Notes: generated by a model not told the origin, from the sequence alone. Positions 1-6,838 are shown, counted from the stretch's first letter. The stretch: DNA of 8,739 nucleotides from Syntrophus sp. (in: bacteria) (GCA_013824905.1 PNOO01000097.1:1-8739), one strand, 5' to 3'. Numbers and translations are program-made.

Positions 1-22
1 GACAGGAAGGAGGGTGATTAAG

Positions 23-475
23 ATGTATCAAAAAGTTCTCGTTCCATTGGACAGTTCGGAACTGGCCGAGGCCGCGCTGTCCCAGGTAAGAAACCTGGCG
101 GCGGGCGGTTTTATCGGGGAGGTAATCCTTTTGAATGTCGTTGAGATCGATCTTATGGGGATTCCGACGACCCATACCAGAATCATCGATATTAACGCAC
201 TTAGAAACACTCATTTAGATAAATCTCGAAAGTATCTCGAAAAGATCCAATCCGGGCTCATTTCGGAGGGGATTAAAGTGAAAAATGAGTCGCTGGAAGG
301 AACGCCCGCGCAAACGATTGTGAATTACGCCAAAGCGAACGATGTGGATCTGATTGTGATCGCCACCCACGGTTATACCGGGATGAAAAAACTGATGTTC
401 GGCAGTGTGGCGCTCAGGGTGCTGCACGATTCGCATGTGCCCGTACTCCTGATCAGGCCGGAGTCCTGCCGGTAA
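23..475 (+). CDS. UspA-family universal stress protein
   Basis: A 150-residue single-domain universal stress protein, the usual length for the family. It is cytoplasmic and probably a nucleotide-binding dimer that helps cells survive stress or growth arrest. The N-terminus has the beta1 strand with the conserved acidic residue (V-L-V-P-L-D10). The C-terminal ATP-loop reads A114-T-H-G117, nine residues, then G127-S128, which matches the G-2x-G-9x-G-S/T signature except for Ala in the first position, so ATP binding is likely. It ends in the standard hydrophobic strand V-P-V-L-L-I. ATG 23 is chosen because AAGGAGG at 8-13 lies 8-9 bases upstream; an in-frame GTG at 14 overlaps that site and would be a poor start. 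The gene is followed closely by a YtxH-like remnant. The family is certain; the specific stress role is not visible. Confidence 0.93.
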   Translation: MYQKVLVPLDSSELAEAALSQVRNLAAGGFIGEVILLNVVEIDLMGIPTTHTRIIDINALRNTHLDKSRKYLEKIQSGLISEGIKVKNESLEGTPAQTIVNYAKANDVDLIVIATHGYTGMKKLMFGSVALRVLHDSHVPVLLIRPESCR

Positions 476-494
476 GAATCATTTCCTTATAAAC

Positions 495-720
495 ATTGAG
501 CATGCCGCAGAGAAAAGCCGGAAGACCTACGAGGCGTCCGTAAAGCGCCTGAAGGCGCTGGAGGAGAAGGCCCTGGAGAAGGTGGAAGATATGAGCGAGA
601 AGGTCGACGAACTGGCCGGTCGGGGAAAAGATACGCTGCAGGAGGGCAAGAGCCGCGTGCAGAAGGCTATTGAGGCGGGGGTGGAAGCGTTCAAAGAGGA
701 GCAGGACAAGGCCGTCTAAC
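495..720 (+). pseudogene. YtxH-like coiled-coil protein, C-terminal fragment without a start
   Basis: The frame ending in TAA 718-720 encodes a highly charged Lys/Glu/Ala helix (for example K-R-L-K-A-L-E-E-K-A-L-E-K-V-E) with heptad spacing and a V-Q-K-A-I-E-A-G-V-E-A-F-K-E-E tail. This is typical of the C-terminal part of YtxH/gas-vesicle-like stress proteins, which often sit next to usp genes. The frame is open back to a stop at 450-452 but has no ATG before 591, and only ATT 495 or GTG 582 as weak options. The N-terminal glycine-rich membrane segment expected for YtxH is absent. I infer a 5'-truncated gene whose front was lost, perhaps by a deletion that joined it to the usp gene. A non-canonical start cannot be excluded. 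No ribosome-binding site is visible. Confidence 0.4.
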
Positions 721-847
721 CGTCTGGGAAACTGAGGGAGAGATCCCGCGCAAGAAATCATCCTGATTATCTTGTGGGGTGGGTATTTTGCGGCTACATG
801 GAGCTCCCTTGGGACCATTTCGGGGATGTATGAAAAAGGACCATTAT

Positions 848-2107
848 ATGCCGGTTAGAACAAGAAACGTTTCTCTAAAAGGCCTTGCTTTAATCGTATC
901 GATAAGCTGGGCCTTATTATTGCTGGCCTCTGCTATCTGGAATATAACTCAACATGAAAAAGAGGTAAATGGCATAATCAAGCAAATAGGCAGGTCATCA
1001 ATCGAACGGGATAAACTTTATCGTCTGTGGAACTCCATGCATGGCGGCGTATATGTTCCCGTTACCGAGAAAACTAAACCCAACCGATATCTTACACCAG
1101 ATACGACACCCCTGCGCGACTTGACGATCTCACCGGATTTGACCCTGACATTGATTAACCCGGCATATATGACTCGCCAGGTTTATGAGCTTGCCAGAGA
1201 AAAAAATCCTGTCGTGGGACATATAACGAGTCGCAACCCTGTCAATCCCCAAAACAAGGCGGATGCATGGGAGGAAAAGGCCTTAAATGCAGTGGAGCAT
1301 GGTGTTATGGAGTATAGCGAAACAATCAAGATGGATGGTCAAGAGCATTTGCGTATGATGTTTCCATTGAGGACAGAGAAAGGCTGTCTCAGGTGTCATG
1401 CTGTTCATGGATATAAGGAGGGAGACCTGCGAGGCGGAATCAGTGTTTCGCTGCCATTGGCATCTTTTCATGACTATGCCAGCATGGCGCACCAAACTAT
1501 TTATATAGCCCATTTTGGAATTTTGGCCCTAGGCTTGTTGGGCATTTTTCTTGGCTATGCTGCCTTGGCACGAGAGGAAGCCGCCCGCAAGAAAGCCGAA
1601 GAACAACTTCTCAATCTGGCTCATTTTGACAAGCTGACAGGACTGGTCAACCGCAACCTGTTCCAGGACCGACTGACACAAGCCCTGACCATGGCCAAAC
1701 GCCAGAAGAAAAAGTTTGCCTTGTTGTATATTGATCTTGATCGTTTCAAACCAATTAATGACGCCTTTGGGCATGAAGCAGGGGACACTGCTTTACAAGA
1801 AGTGGCGGGACGGCTTATGGCCACAGTGCGAGAATCAGACACCGTAGCCCGAATTGGCGGGGATGAATTTGTAGTTATTTTGCAGAGTATCCAAGATAAG
1901 CAAGAAGCTGCGCCGTTAGCCCGGAAAATTCTATCCGCAATACAACATCCGTTTATGGTCAAGGGAGTCGAACGCTCTGTTGGTGCAAGTATTGGAATCA
2001 GCTGCTTCCCTGATGACGGTGAAGATATGGATGCACTACTAAAAAACGCAGATGCCGCCATGTATCGCGTGAAGAATCAGGCTGGCGGCAGTTTTGAGTT
2101 TTCCTGA
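848..2107 (+). CDS. Membrane diguanylate cyclase with periplasmic Tll0287-like haem domain
   Basis: A 419-residue inner-membrane sensor that should make cyclic di-GMP. Order: short cytoplasmic N-terminus, TM1 about residues 12-32, periplasmic domain about 35-215 of the DUF3365/Tll0287-like type, TM2 about 218-240, a short linker helix, then GGDEF about 255-415. The periplasmic domain ends with C180-L-R-C183-H184, a c-type haem attachment motif typical of this sensor class, so redox or gas sensing is inferred. The cyclase has an intact G337-G-D-E-F motif, the metal-binding Y-I-D-L-D-R-F stretch and the inhibitory I-site R328-E-S-D five residues upstream, so it should be active and product-inhibited. 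ATG 848 is chosen for AAGGA at 836-840, 7 bases upstream. ATG 830 and GTG 779 are in-frame alternatives. It is monocistronic and its base composition is more AT-rich than the thi operon. Confidence 0.9.
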   Translation: MPVRTRNVSLKGLALIVSISWALLLLASAIWNITQHEKEVNGIIKQIGRSSIERDKLYRLWNSMHGGVYVPVTEKTKPNRYLTPDTTPLRDLTISPDLTLTLINPAYMTRQVYELAREKNPVVGHITSRNPVNPQNKADAWEEKALNAVEHGVMEYSETIKMDGQEHLRMMFPLRTEKGCLRCHAVHGYKEGDLRGGISVSLPLASFHDYASMAHQTIYIAHFGILALGLLGIFLGYAALAREEAARKKAEEQLLNLAHFDKLTGLVNRNLFQDRLTQALTMAKRQKKKFALLYIDLDRFKPINDAFGHEAGDTALQEVAGRLMATVRESDTVARIGGDEFVVILQSIQDKQEAAPLARKILSAIQHPFMVKGVERSVGASIGISCFPDDGEDMDALLKNADAAMYRVKNQAGGSFEFS

Positions 2108-2220
2108 AAGAACGGGTAGCACTTATAGATGATTTGTTTTCCTCTCCGCGCTGCGCACGAGCATGAGAGTGATTTCAGGCTGTTGAGAAAAGACCATCGC
2201 AGAGCGCATCGAAAATTCCA

Positions 2221-2244
2221 ATCACAAAATGGATGTTTTGTGAT
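2221..2244. terminator. Inverted repeat between convergent genes, possible bidirectional terminator
   Basis: Perfect 9-bp arms ATCACAAAA and TTTTGTGAT with a 6-base loop lie between the converging ends of the GGDEF gene (2107) and the CBS gene (2282). The position fits a shared terminator, with T-rich sequence after the right arm. The stem is AT-rich, so its strength is doubtful. The arms also resemble Crp/Fnr half-sites, but in inverted (TCACA...TGTGA) order. Confidence 0.4.
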
Positions 2245-2281
2245 ATTTTCTAACCGGTTACGGTTTCCGGATGGACATTAA

Positions 2282-2743
2282 TTACTTTTCCTTGCCAGAC
2301 ATAAGGGTGCGGAGAATATCCTCCTTGCCTATAATGCCAACCAACCAGCCTCGATCCAAAACAGGCAAAGTATGGATGCTATTCTTCACCATCAAGGTGG
2401 CAATGTCTCCCAGGTCGGTTTCCGGATCGACCGTTATGGGATCGGCGGTCATGGCTTCGGATACTGTAATGGCGGCCATTTTCTTTACTTCTTTTTCAAT
2501 ATGCCGAGAGGAGGTTAAAGGGATAGTGCCATCAAGCAGGATAAAGAAGGACGGCAGGGGAATCTTTCTTTGCTGGGCGACCAGATCGGACTGGCAAATA
2601 ATCCCTTTCAGACGACCCTCTTTGTCAACCACCGGCAGACCACTGATGTGTTTATCAAGGAGTAAGTGCGCAGCTTGGGTGATCTCTGTGTCGGGATAAA
2701 CCGTAATTACTTCCTTTGTCATAACATCCTTGGCTTTAAGCAT
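2282..2743 (-). CDS. Tandem CBS-domain protein
   Basis: A 153-residue stand-alone Bateman module. CBS1 spans about residues 5-60 (A-K-D-V-M-T-K-E-V-I-T-V ... I-S-G-L-P-V-V-D ... G-I-I-C-Q-S-D-L). A 30-residue linker follows, then CBS2 about 93-150 (V-S-E-A-M-T-A-D-P-I-T-V ... I-H-T-L-P-V-L-D ... V-G-I-I-G-K-E-D-I-L). Such pairs bind adenine nucleotides and regulate a partner, but no effector domain is fused, so the target is unknown. The start ATG 2743 is preceded by a strong G-rich ribosome-binding site (GGAGGG), 4 bases upstream. It runs in the same direction as the thi operon, but about 75 bases separate it from the small ORF after thiE, so it probably has its own promoter. It is convergent with the GGDEF gene; a signalling link is only a suggestion from position. 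Confidence 0.9.
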   Translation of the reverse strand: MLKAKDVMTKEVITVYPDTEITQAAHLLLDKHISGLPVVDKEGRLKGIICQSDLVAQQRKIPLPSFFILLDGTIPLTSSRHIEKEVKKMAAITVSEAMTADPITVDPETDLGDIATLMVKNSIHTLPVLDRGWLVGIIGKEDILRTLMSGKEK

Positions 2744-2817
2744 ATACCCTCCCCCTTCCGTTTTTAAGCAATCTTACCTCTGATTACCCCTGAAATCCAC
2801 TATTGATTATTTCACAA

Positions 2818-2988
2818 TCATTGGCTCCTCAGACGGTTTTCGTTGATCTCACAATACCTGCCATAAGAAACAAGCATCGCCTGGGGAATACCCTGTCCCC
2901 TGAAGAGACGTTCCACCGCGACGTCCGCATCGCTGAGCTCCAATCCGTACTGCAGGGTAGCAAACAGATCGCGCGAAGCCGCGCCCAC
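2818..2988 (-). CDS. Small unassigned ORF at the end of the thi operon
   Basis: A 56-codon frame starts with GTG 2988, two bases after the thiE stop, and ends at TGA 2820-2818. The product has well-ordered protein character (G-V-G-A-A-S-R-D-L-F-A-T-L-Q, then S-D-A-D-V-A-V-E-R-L-F, then I-P-Q-A-M-L-V-S-Y-G-R-Y-C, ending N-R-L-R-S-Q). It looks like amphipathic helices rather than random translation. The frame runs back only to a TGA inside the thiE 3' end, so it is not a continuation of a longer gene unless a frameshift lies there. The ribosome-binding site is weak (AGGGA about 12 bases upstream). I do not recognise the family. The A-x-R-D-L-F-A-T-L stretch faintly recalls the C-terminus of Sua5/YwlC-type proteins, but this is not enough to name it. 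It may be a small operon gene or the tail of a lost gene. Confidence 0.4.
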   Translation of the reverse strand: MGAASRDLFATLQYGLELSDADVAVERLFRGQGIPQAMLVSYGRYCEINENRLRSQ

Positions 2989-2990
2989 CC

Positions 2991-3653
2991 CTATTTTGTT
3001 TCCCTGCCTGCCCTTCTGATTTTTTCACGCAGGAATGCGATCGTTCCGGCCATATCGTCGGCCATTGTGACGGCCGTCACCACGGCCACTCTGCGCGCCC
3101 CCTGAGCGAGCACCTGGTCGATGTTGGCGCCGGTGATCCCTCCCATGACGGTAAAGGGGATCTCCAGCCCCGCGGCGATCCCGGCGATCGCCTCCGGTCC
3201 CAGAAACCGTTTCACACCCTCCTTCGTCCGGGTGGGAAAGATCGGGCCGATGTTGACGTAATCCGCTCCCTCGCGCTGCGCCTTCAGGGCCTCTTCCCGG
3301 GAATGGGCGGAAATCCCGATGAGCAGATCAGGCGCAATGGCTCTCGCCGCCGTAAGGGGAAGATCCTCCTGCCCAAGGTGGACCCCGTCGGCCTCCACCG
3401 CCAGCGCGATATCCACATGATCATTGATGATGAGCAGCATCCCGGCGTCCGCGGTGACTTTCCGAAACCGGAGGGCCATCCGGTAGAGCTCTGCGGCAGT
3501 GCACTCCTTCTCCCTCATCTGAATGATTCCGGCGCCGCCGCGGATCGCCGCATCCAGAACCGCCAGATTCGACCTCCCCGCGGAATGGCGTTCGCAGGTG
3601 ACTGGGTAGAGATCCGTCTGCAGAAACTTTTGTTTCCTGATCTCCCTGTTCAT
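2991..3653 (-). CDS. thiE: Thiamine-phosphate synthase ThiE
   Basis: A 220-residue cytoplasmic TIM-barrel enzyme. It joins HMP pyrophosphate to thiazole phosphate, releasing pyrophosphate and giving thiamin phosphate, the last condensation of the pathway. Motifs in order: I-I-Q-M-R-E-K at 43-49 (substrate pocket; Met where Leu is usual), I-N-D-H-V-D at 77-81, D-G-V-H-L-G-Q-E-D at 89-97, I-G-I-S-A-H-S at 112-118 (Ala where Thr is common), N-I-G-P-I-F-P-T-R-T-K at 134-144 and V-M-G-G-I at 169-173 (phosphate binding). Length is normal. The ATG directly follows the thiS TAA without a gap, and its ribosome-binding site (GGAGGG) lies in the Gly-Gly-Gly codons of thiS, so translation is coupled. It is the last recognisable thi gene of the operon. 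Confidence 0.95.
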   Translation of the reverse strand: MNREIRKQKFLQTDLYPVTCERHSAGRSNLAVLDAAIRGGAGIIQMREKECTAAELYRMALRFRKVTADAGMLLIINDHVDIALAVEADGVHLGQEDLPLTAARAIAPDLLIGISAHSREEALKAQREGADYVNIGPIFPTRTKEGVKRFLGPEAIAGIAAGLEIPFTVMGGITGANIDQVLAQGARRVAVVTAVTMADDMAGTIAFLREKIRRAGRETK

Positions 3654-3854
3654 TTACCCTCCCCCCACCATCCGGATGATCTCTATCGTGTCCCCGTCGT
3701 GAATCATCTCCCGGGCCATTTCATCCCTAAGAACAATCCGCAGATTTCTCTCCACTGCGACCGCTGCGGGACGGATACCCAGAGCTTCCAAGAGATCGAG
3801 AACCGTGACGGGCCCGTCCCAATGCCTTTTTTCTCCATTCACCTGAATTTCCAT
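3654..3854 (-). CDS. thiS: Sulfur carrier protein ThiS
   Basis: A 66-residue ubiquitin-fold sulfur carrier. ThiF adenylates its C-terminal glycine, which becomes a thiocarboxylate and gives sulfur to ThiG for the thiazole ring. The C-terminus V-G-G-G is exposed right before the stop, as required. The V-L-D-L-L-E-A-L-G helix, A-V-A-V-E-R-N and the D-G-D-T-I-E-I-I strand are typical of the family. ATG 3854 is chosen because GGAGG at 3860-3864 sits 5 bases upstream; the longer in-frame TTG 3866 would overlap that site. It abuts thiE directly. Upstream, about 100 bases with a stem-loop separate it from thiH, the only real gap inside the operon. Confidence 0.93.
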   Translation of the reverse strand: MEIQVNGEKRHWDGPVTVLDLLEALGIRPAAVAVERNLRIVLRDEMAREMIHDGDTIEIIRMVGGG

Positions 3855-3890
3855 ATTCGCCTCCAAGGGAAATCATTCGGTTGGATCTTT

Positions 3891-3947
3891 CGTTCATGAC
3901 GAAGGGGAACCGCCTCCTTGGTCCCTCTTTCTTTCGTCATCGAAACG
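3891..3947 (-). other. Stem-loop in the thiH-thiS gap
   Basis: Perfect 8-bp arms ATGACGAA (3896-3903) and TTCGTCAT (3933-3940) are extended outward by CGTT/AACG and inward by partial GGG/CCC and ACC/GGT pairing. It fills the only intercistronic gap of the operon, just upstream of thiS. Possible roles are mRNA processing or protection of the thiS-thiE segment. There is no T-tract in the transcribed direction, so a terminator is unlikely. Confidence 0.45.
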
Positions 3948-3958
3948 TTCCCGGTGTG

Positions 3959-5074
3959 TCATGCGAAAGCCGAAGCCGCGTCCCATTCCTTCCAGACGGG
4001 TTCATACCCCGTGCGGCGGAGCGCTTCCGCCACCGCTCCGGGGGACCTTCCATCCGCCACCTCAAACTGGGCGCCCCCCTTGCCGGGGCGGGAATAGCCT
4101 CCCGGTTCCGTATGAGAACCGGCGCTCATGGTGGTAATCCCCAGCGGAATGAGGCAATCACGAAGAGGGGCAAGTTCACGGGTGGAGAGGGTAAAACCCA
4201 CGTCGGGCAGAAAGAGTCGCAGGGCGCAGATCAACTGGACCAGATGGCGATCGGCAACCGGAAAGCGAGGCTCGTAAGCGCCAGCCGAAGACCGAAGACG
4301 CGGGAAGGAGACCGCGAGCTGCGATTTCCAGCAGGTCTTGAGGAGGTGGCTGGCATGGAGGGCGACGTAAAAACCCTCGACCCGCCAGTCGTTCAATCCC
4401 AGCAGGGCACCGATCCCCAAGCGGCGGAACCCCGCCGCTCCCCCCCTCTCCGGGGCCTCCAGCCGCCAGCGATAATCGCACTTCCTCCCCCCGGGATGAA
4501 ACTCTCCATAACTCGTCTCATCATAGGTCTCCTGAAAGAGGGTCAGGCCGTCCACCCCCTGACCGATGAGCTCCCGATACCTCTTTTCCGCCATGGGAAA
4601 CATCTCGATCCCGATGGAGGAGAAACGGGGCCGCAGCCTTTCGAGCACCCGCTTCAGGTACTCCTCGGTGATGACTTGCGGGGCTTCACCGGAGAGGAGA
4701 AGCACCGTGCGGAACCCCATCCGGCGCAAAGACTCCCCTTCCGTCCCGGCCTCTTCCGGAGTCAGAGTGAGGCGGGTAATGGCATTCCCGGCGTTGAACC
4801 CGCAGTAGACGCAGCGGTTCGTACAGACATTCGACAGGTAGAGGGGGGCAAACATCCCCATCACCCGGCCGAATCTCTGTAAAGTAAGCCGATGGGCTCT
4901 TTGGGCCATCTGCTCCAGGAAGGGTTCCGCCTGAGGGGACAAGAGACTCATAAGATCATCAAGCCCCGGGGTGCGGGCGGCAAGCGCCCGTTCCACATCT
5001 TCAACGGTGCGTCGTCCGATCTCCTTTTGGATCTCGTTCCAATTGTAAGAATGGATGACGTCATAAAAACTCAT
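3959..5074 (-). CDS. thiH: 2-iminoacetate synthase ThiH (radical SAM)
   Basis: A 371-residue radical-SAM enzyme of normal length. It cleaves tyrosine to 2-iminoacetate (dehydroglycine) and p-cresol, supplying the C-N unit of the thiazole, and works with ThiG. The [4Fe-4S] motif is C84-T-N-R-C88-V-Y-C91 with G-F-N after it. It is preceded by A-P-L-Y-L-S-N, as in known ThiH proteins. S-G-E-A-P and the E-T-Y pair of the barrel are present, as is the C-terminal S-A-G-S-H-T-E-P-G-G-Y region. Use of ThiH rather than the oxygen-dependent glycine oxidase ThiO suits an anaerobe. The start is fixed by GAGGTGA (5079-5085), which overlaps the thiG stop, 4 bases before ATG 5074. It is therefore coupled to thiG. 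Confidence 0.95.
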   Translation of the reverse strand: MSFYDVIHSYNWNEIQKEIGRRTVEDVERALAARTPGLDDLMSLLSPQAEPFLEQMAQRAHRLTLQRFGRVMGMFAPLYLSNVCTNRCVYCGFNAGNAITRLTLTPEEAGTEGESLRRMGFRTVLLLSGEAPQVITEEYLKRVLERLRPRFSSIGIEMFPMAEKRYRELIGQGVDGLTLFQETYDETSYGEFHPGGRKCDYRWRLEAPERGGAAGFRRLGIGALLGLNDWRVEGFYVALHASHLLKTCWKSQLAVSFPRLRSSAGAYEPRFPVADRHLVQLICALRLFLPDVGFTLSTRELAPLRDCLIPLGITTMSAGSHTEPGGYSRPGKGGAQFEVADGRSPGAVAEALRRTGYEPVWKEWDAASAFA

Positions 5075-5078
5075 GGTA

Positions 5079-5867
5079 TCACCTCAAAAAACCGGTAAGA
5101 GGACTGGACGCCTCGGCCGTTTTCCGCGGGCTGCCGAGACCGGCCAGGAAGGCCTCGCGTCCCGCCTCCACCCCTTTTTTGAACGCCCGGGCCATGGCGA
5201 CAGGATCCCCGGCCACGGCCACCGCCGTATTGACCAGCACCGCATCGGCCCCCATCTCCATCGCCTCGGCCGCATGCGACGGCGCCCCCAGACCCGCATC
5301 CACCACCACCGGCACACGGGCCTTTTCGATGATGATCTCGATCAACTCCCTGGTCTTCAATCCCCGGTTGGATCCGATCGGAGACCCCAGGGGCATGACG
5401 GTGGCCGTACCGACCTCCTCCAGGCGTTTGGCGAGGACCGGATCGGCGTTGATGTACGGCAGAACGGTAAACCCTTCCCTGACCAGGATCTCGGCGGCTT
5501 TGAGCGTCTCTATCGGATCGGGCAGGAGGTAGTGGGGATCGGGAGTGACCTCCAGCTTGATCCAGGGCTCGCAGCCGGCGGCCCGGGCCAGCCGTGCCAG
5601 TCTGACGGCCTCCTCCGCGTTCCTGGCGCCGGAGGTGTTGGGAAGAAGGAGATACCGGCCGACATCCACTGCGCTCAGGATGCTGTCCCGGGCATTGTCC
5701 AGTTCCACCCTCCGCAGGGCCACCGTAACGATCTCCGTTCCCGAGGCTTTGAGAGCGCTTTTCATCACCCGGGCGGAGGAGAATTTGCCGGTGCCCAACA
5801 GGAGGCGCGATCCAAAGGACCGTCCCGCAATGATCAACGGGTCATCCGCTTTTATTTTTGTTTTCAT
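5079..5867 (-). CDS. thiG: Thiazole synthase ThiG
   Basis: A 262-residue TIM-barrel enzyme that builds thiazole phosphate carboxylate from deoxyxylulose 5-phosphate, ThiS thiocarboxylate and dehydroglycine. Clear blocks: R-L-L-L-G-T-G-K-F at 21-29, V-T-V-A-L-R-R at 47-53, L-L-P-N-T-S-G-A at 74-81, W-I-K104-L-E-V, P-L-G-S-P-I-G-S-N-R-G at 159-169 and D-A-G-L-G-A-P-S at 190-197. Lys104 corresponds to the lysine that forms the imine with the sugar substrate. ATG 5867 is preferred because AAGGAG lies about 8 bases upstream. The in-frame ATG 5873 is only 2 bases from that site, though it would form a 4-base ATGA overlap with the thiF stop. The gene sits between thiF and thiH with almost no spacing. 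Confidence 0.95.
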   Translation of the reverse strand: MKTKIKADDPLIIAGRSFGSRLLLGTGKFSSARVMKSALKASGTEIVTVALRRVELDNARDSILSAVDVGRYLLLPNTSGARNAEEAVRLARLARAAGCEPWIKLEVTPDPHYLLPDPIETLKAAEILVREGFTVLPYINADPVLAKRLEEVGTATVMPLGSPIGSNRGLKTRELIEIIIEKARVPVVVDAGLGAPSHAAEAMEMGADAVLVNTAVAVAGDPVAMARAFKKGVEAGREAFLAGLGSPRKTAEASSPLTGFLR

Positions 5868-5869
5868 GT

Positions 5870-6673
5870 TCATGTCTCCTTTCTATTACTCCATGATGGC
5901 TGAAGATCAGCCCCTTTCTTGCAGATGACACATCGCATATCTGCCGGCAGCGGGATTTCACGAAAATGCATGGCGAGTGCATCCCAGGTGAGCAAGCGGC
6001 CGACCAGGAGGCGCCCGCAGTTCAGCAGGTATTTGATCGCCTCGGCGGCCTGGATGGCGCCCAGCACCCCCGGCACAGCTCCGAGAACGCCCGCCTCCTG
6101 CGTGGTCGGGACGGCGCCGGGCGGCGGATCACTAAACACACAGCGGTAGCATGGACCTTTTCCGGGGACGACCGTCATGGTCTGGCCGTACATTCCGAGG
6201 ATCCCCGCATGGGAAAAGGCCTTTCCGAGCCGGACGCACACATCGTTGATGAGGAACTTGGACGCGAAATTGTCCGTCGCTTCGATCACGAAATCGTAGG
6301 GGGCGACGATCTCTTCAGCATTGGCTTCAGAAATCCGGCAAGAATAGGGATTCAGACGAAGATCCGGCCTGAGCCGGGTGATGCTCCTTCCGGCGGAGGC
6401 CGTTTTTTCTCTGCCTACATCCTCCCGCCCATGGAGGATCTGGCGCTGCAGGTTGGACAGCTCCACCCTGTCTCCATCCACGATCCCGATCTCCCCGACG
6501 CCGCAGGCGGCAAGATAATAGAGAGCGGGACTCCCCAGGCCGCCCAGGCCGACGATCAGGACACGGCTCCGGAGCAGTTTGAGTTGGCCCTCCTCGCCCA
6601 CCTCCGGAATGCGGATGTTGCGGTGATACAGCTCTCTCTCAAGTTCGGTGAGATAACCGCGGATCTCCGGCAT
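5870..6673 (-). CDS. thiF: ThiS adenylyltransferase ThiF (HesA/MoeB/ThiF family)
   Basis: A 267-residue E1-like enzyme that activates the ThiS C-terminus with ATP. The nucleotide loop is V-G-L-G-G-L-G-S-P at 41-49, followed by V-D-G-D-R-V-E-L-S-N-L-Q-R-Q at 65-78 and the A-T-D-N-F substrate-strand motif at 132-136. Zinc is held by C175-Y-R-C178 and C248-V-I-C251. Where many ThiF and MOCS3 proteins have the sulfur-handling Cys before A-G-V-L-G, this protein has T191. ATG 6673 is chosen because AAGGAG (rc of 6685-6690) lies just upstream and the riboswitch hairpin ends immediately before it. An ORF reaching back to 6736 would run through the riboswitch expression platform and is rejected. It is the first gene of the operon, directly under TPP control. 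A MoeB-like role is possible, but context favours ThiF. Confidence 0.92.
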   Translation of the reverse strand: MPEIRGYLTELERELYHRNIRIPEVGEEGQLKLLRSRVLIVGLGGLGSPALYYLAACGVGEIGIVDGDRVELSNLQRQILHGREDVGREKTASAGRSITRLRPDLRLNPYSCRISEANAEEIVAPYDFVIEATDNFASKFLINDVCVRLGKAFSHAGILGMYGQTMTVVPGKGPCYRCVFSDPPPGAVPTTQEAGVLGAVPGVLGAIQAAEAIKYLLNCGRLLVGRLLTWDALAMHFREIPLPADMRCVICKKGADLQPSWSNRKET

Positions 6674-6705
6674 AAAAAAACCGTCTCCTTGGGGGGGGAA
6701 ACGGT
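6674..6705 (-). terminator. Riboswitch terminator that also hides the thiF ribosome-binding site
   Basis: On the minus strand ACCGTTTCC (6705-6697) pairs with GGAGACGGT (6688-6680) with one G-U pair and an 8-base loop. T residues run on to 6674, touching the ATG at 6673. This is a classic intrinsic terminator. Its right arm contains the GGAG ribosome-binding site, so it can block both transcription and initiation. The left arm, with one extra C, is perfectly complementary over 10 bases to the 3' edge of the aptamer (6757-6766), giving the alternative antiterminator. Confidence 0.85.
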
Positions 6706-6755
6706 CATCGAATAAATTGGAAATCGCAAAATGCACGGACTATTCGTATGATGTG

Positions 6756-6838
6756 AACCGTTTCCCTACGCTGGCATTAACCAGATCAGGTAATTAGGGT
6801 TTTTTCTCAGCCCATAACAGCGAGCACCCCTAACGATT
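6756..6838 (-). promoter_or_regulatory. TPP (THI-box) riboswitch aptamer
   Basis: The minus strand shows the conserved THI-box blocks in order: AGGGGTGC at the 5' side, GGGCTGAGA, ACCC, then ACCTGATCTGG, TTAATGCCAGCGTAGGGAA. P1 is formed by AATCGTT (6838-6832) and AACGGTT (6762-6756), seven pairs with one G-U. P3 is short. It binds thiamin pyrophosphate. When TPP is bound, P1 holds the sequence needed for the antiterminator, so the terminator at 6674-6705 forms and the operon is switched off. Location upstream of thiF and the matching pathway genes make this secure. Confidence 0.95.

Noticed and set aside
2221..2244. Crp/Fnr-type binding site
   Set aside because: The half-sites are in the wrong order (TCACA before TGTGA), and the location is between convergent gene ends with no promoter.
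3303..6715. Long plus-strand ORFs opposite the thi genes (for example 3303-3899, 3881-4882, 5073-5903 and 5966-6715)
   Set aside because: They are antisense shadows of GC-rich genes. Their Pro/Arg/Gly/His-rich translations match no family and the minus-strand genes are certain.
6674..6736. Longer ThiF N-terminus starting at 6736
   Set aside because: It would translate the riboswitch expression platform. The ribosome-binding site and family length support ATG 6673.
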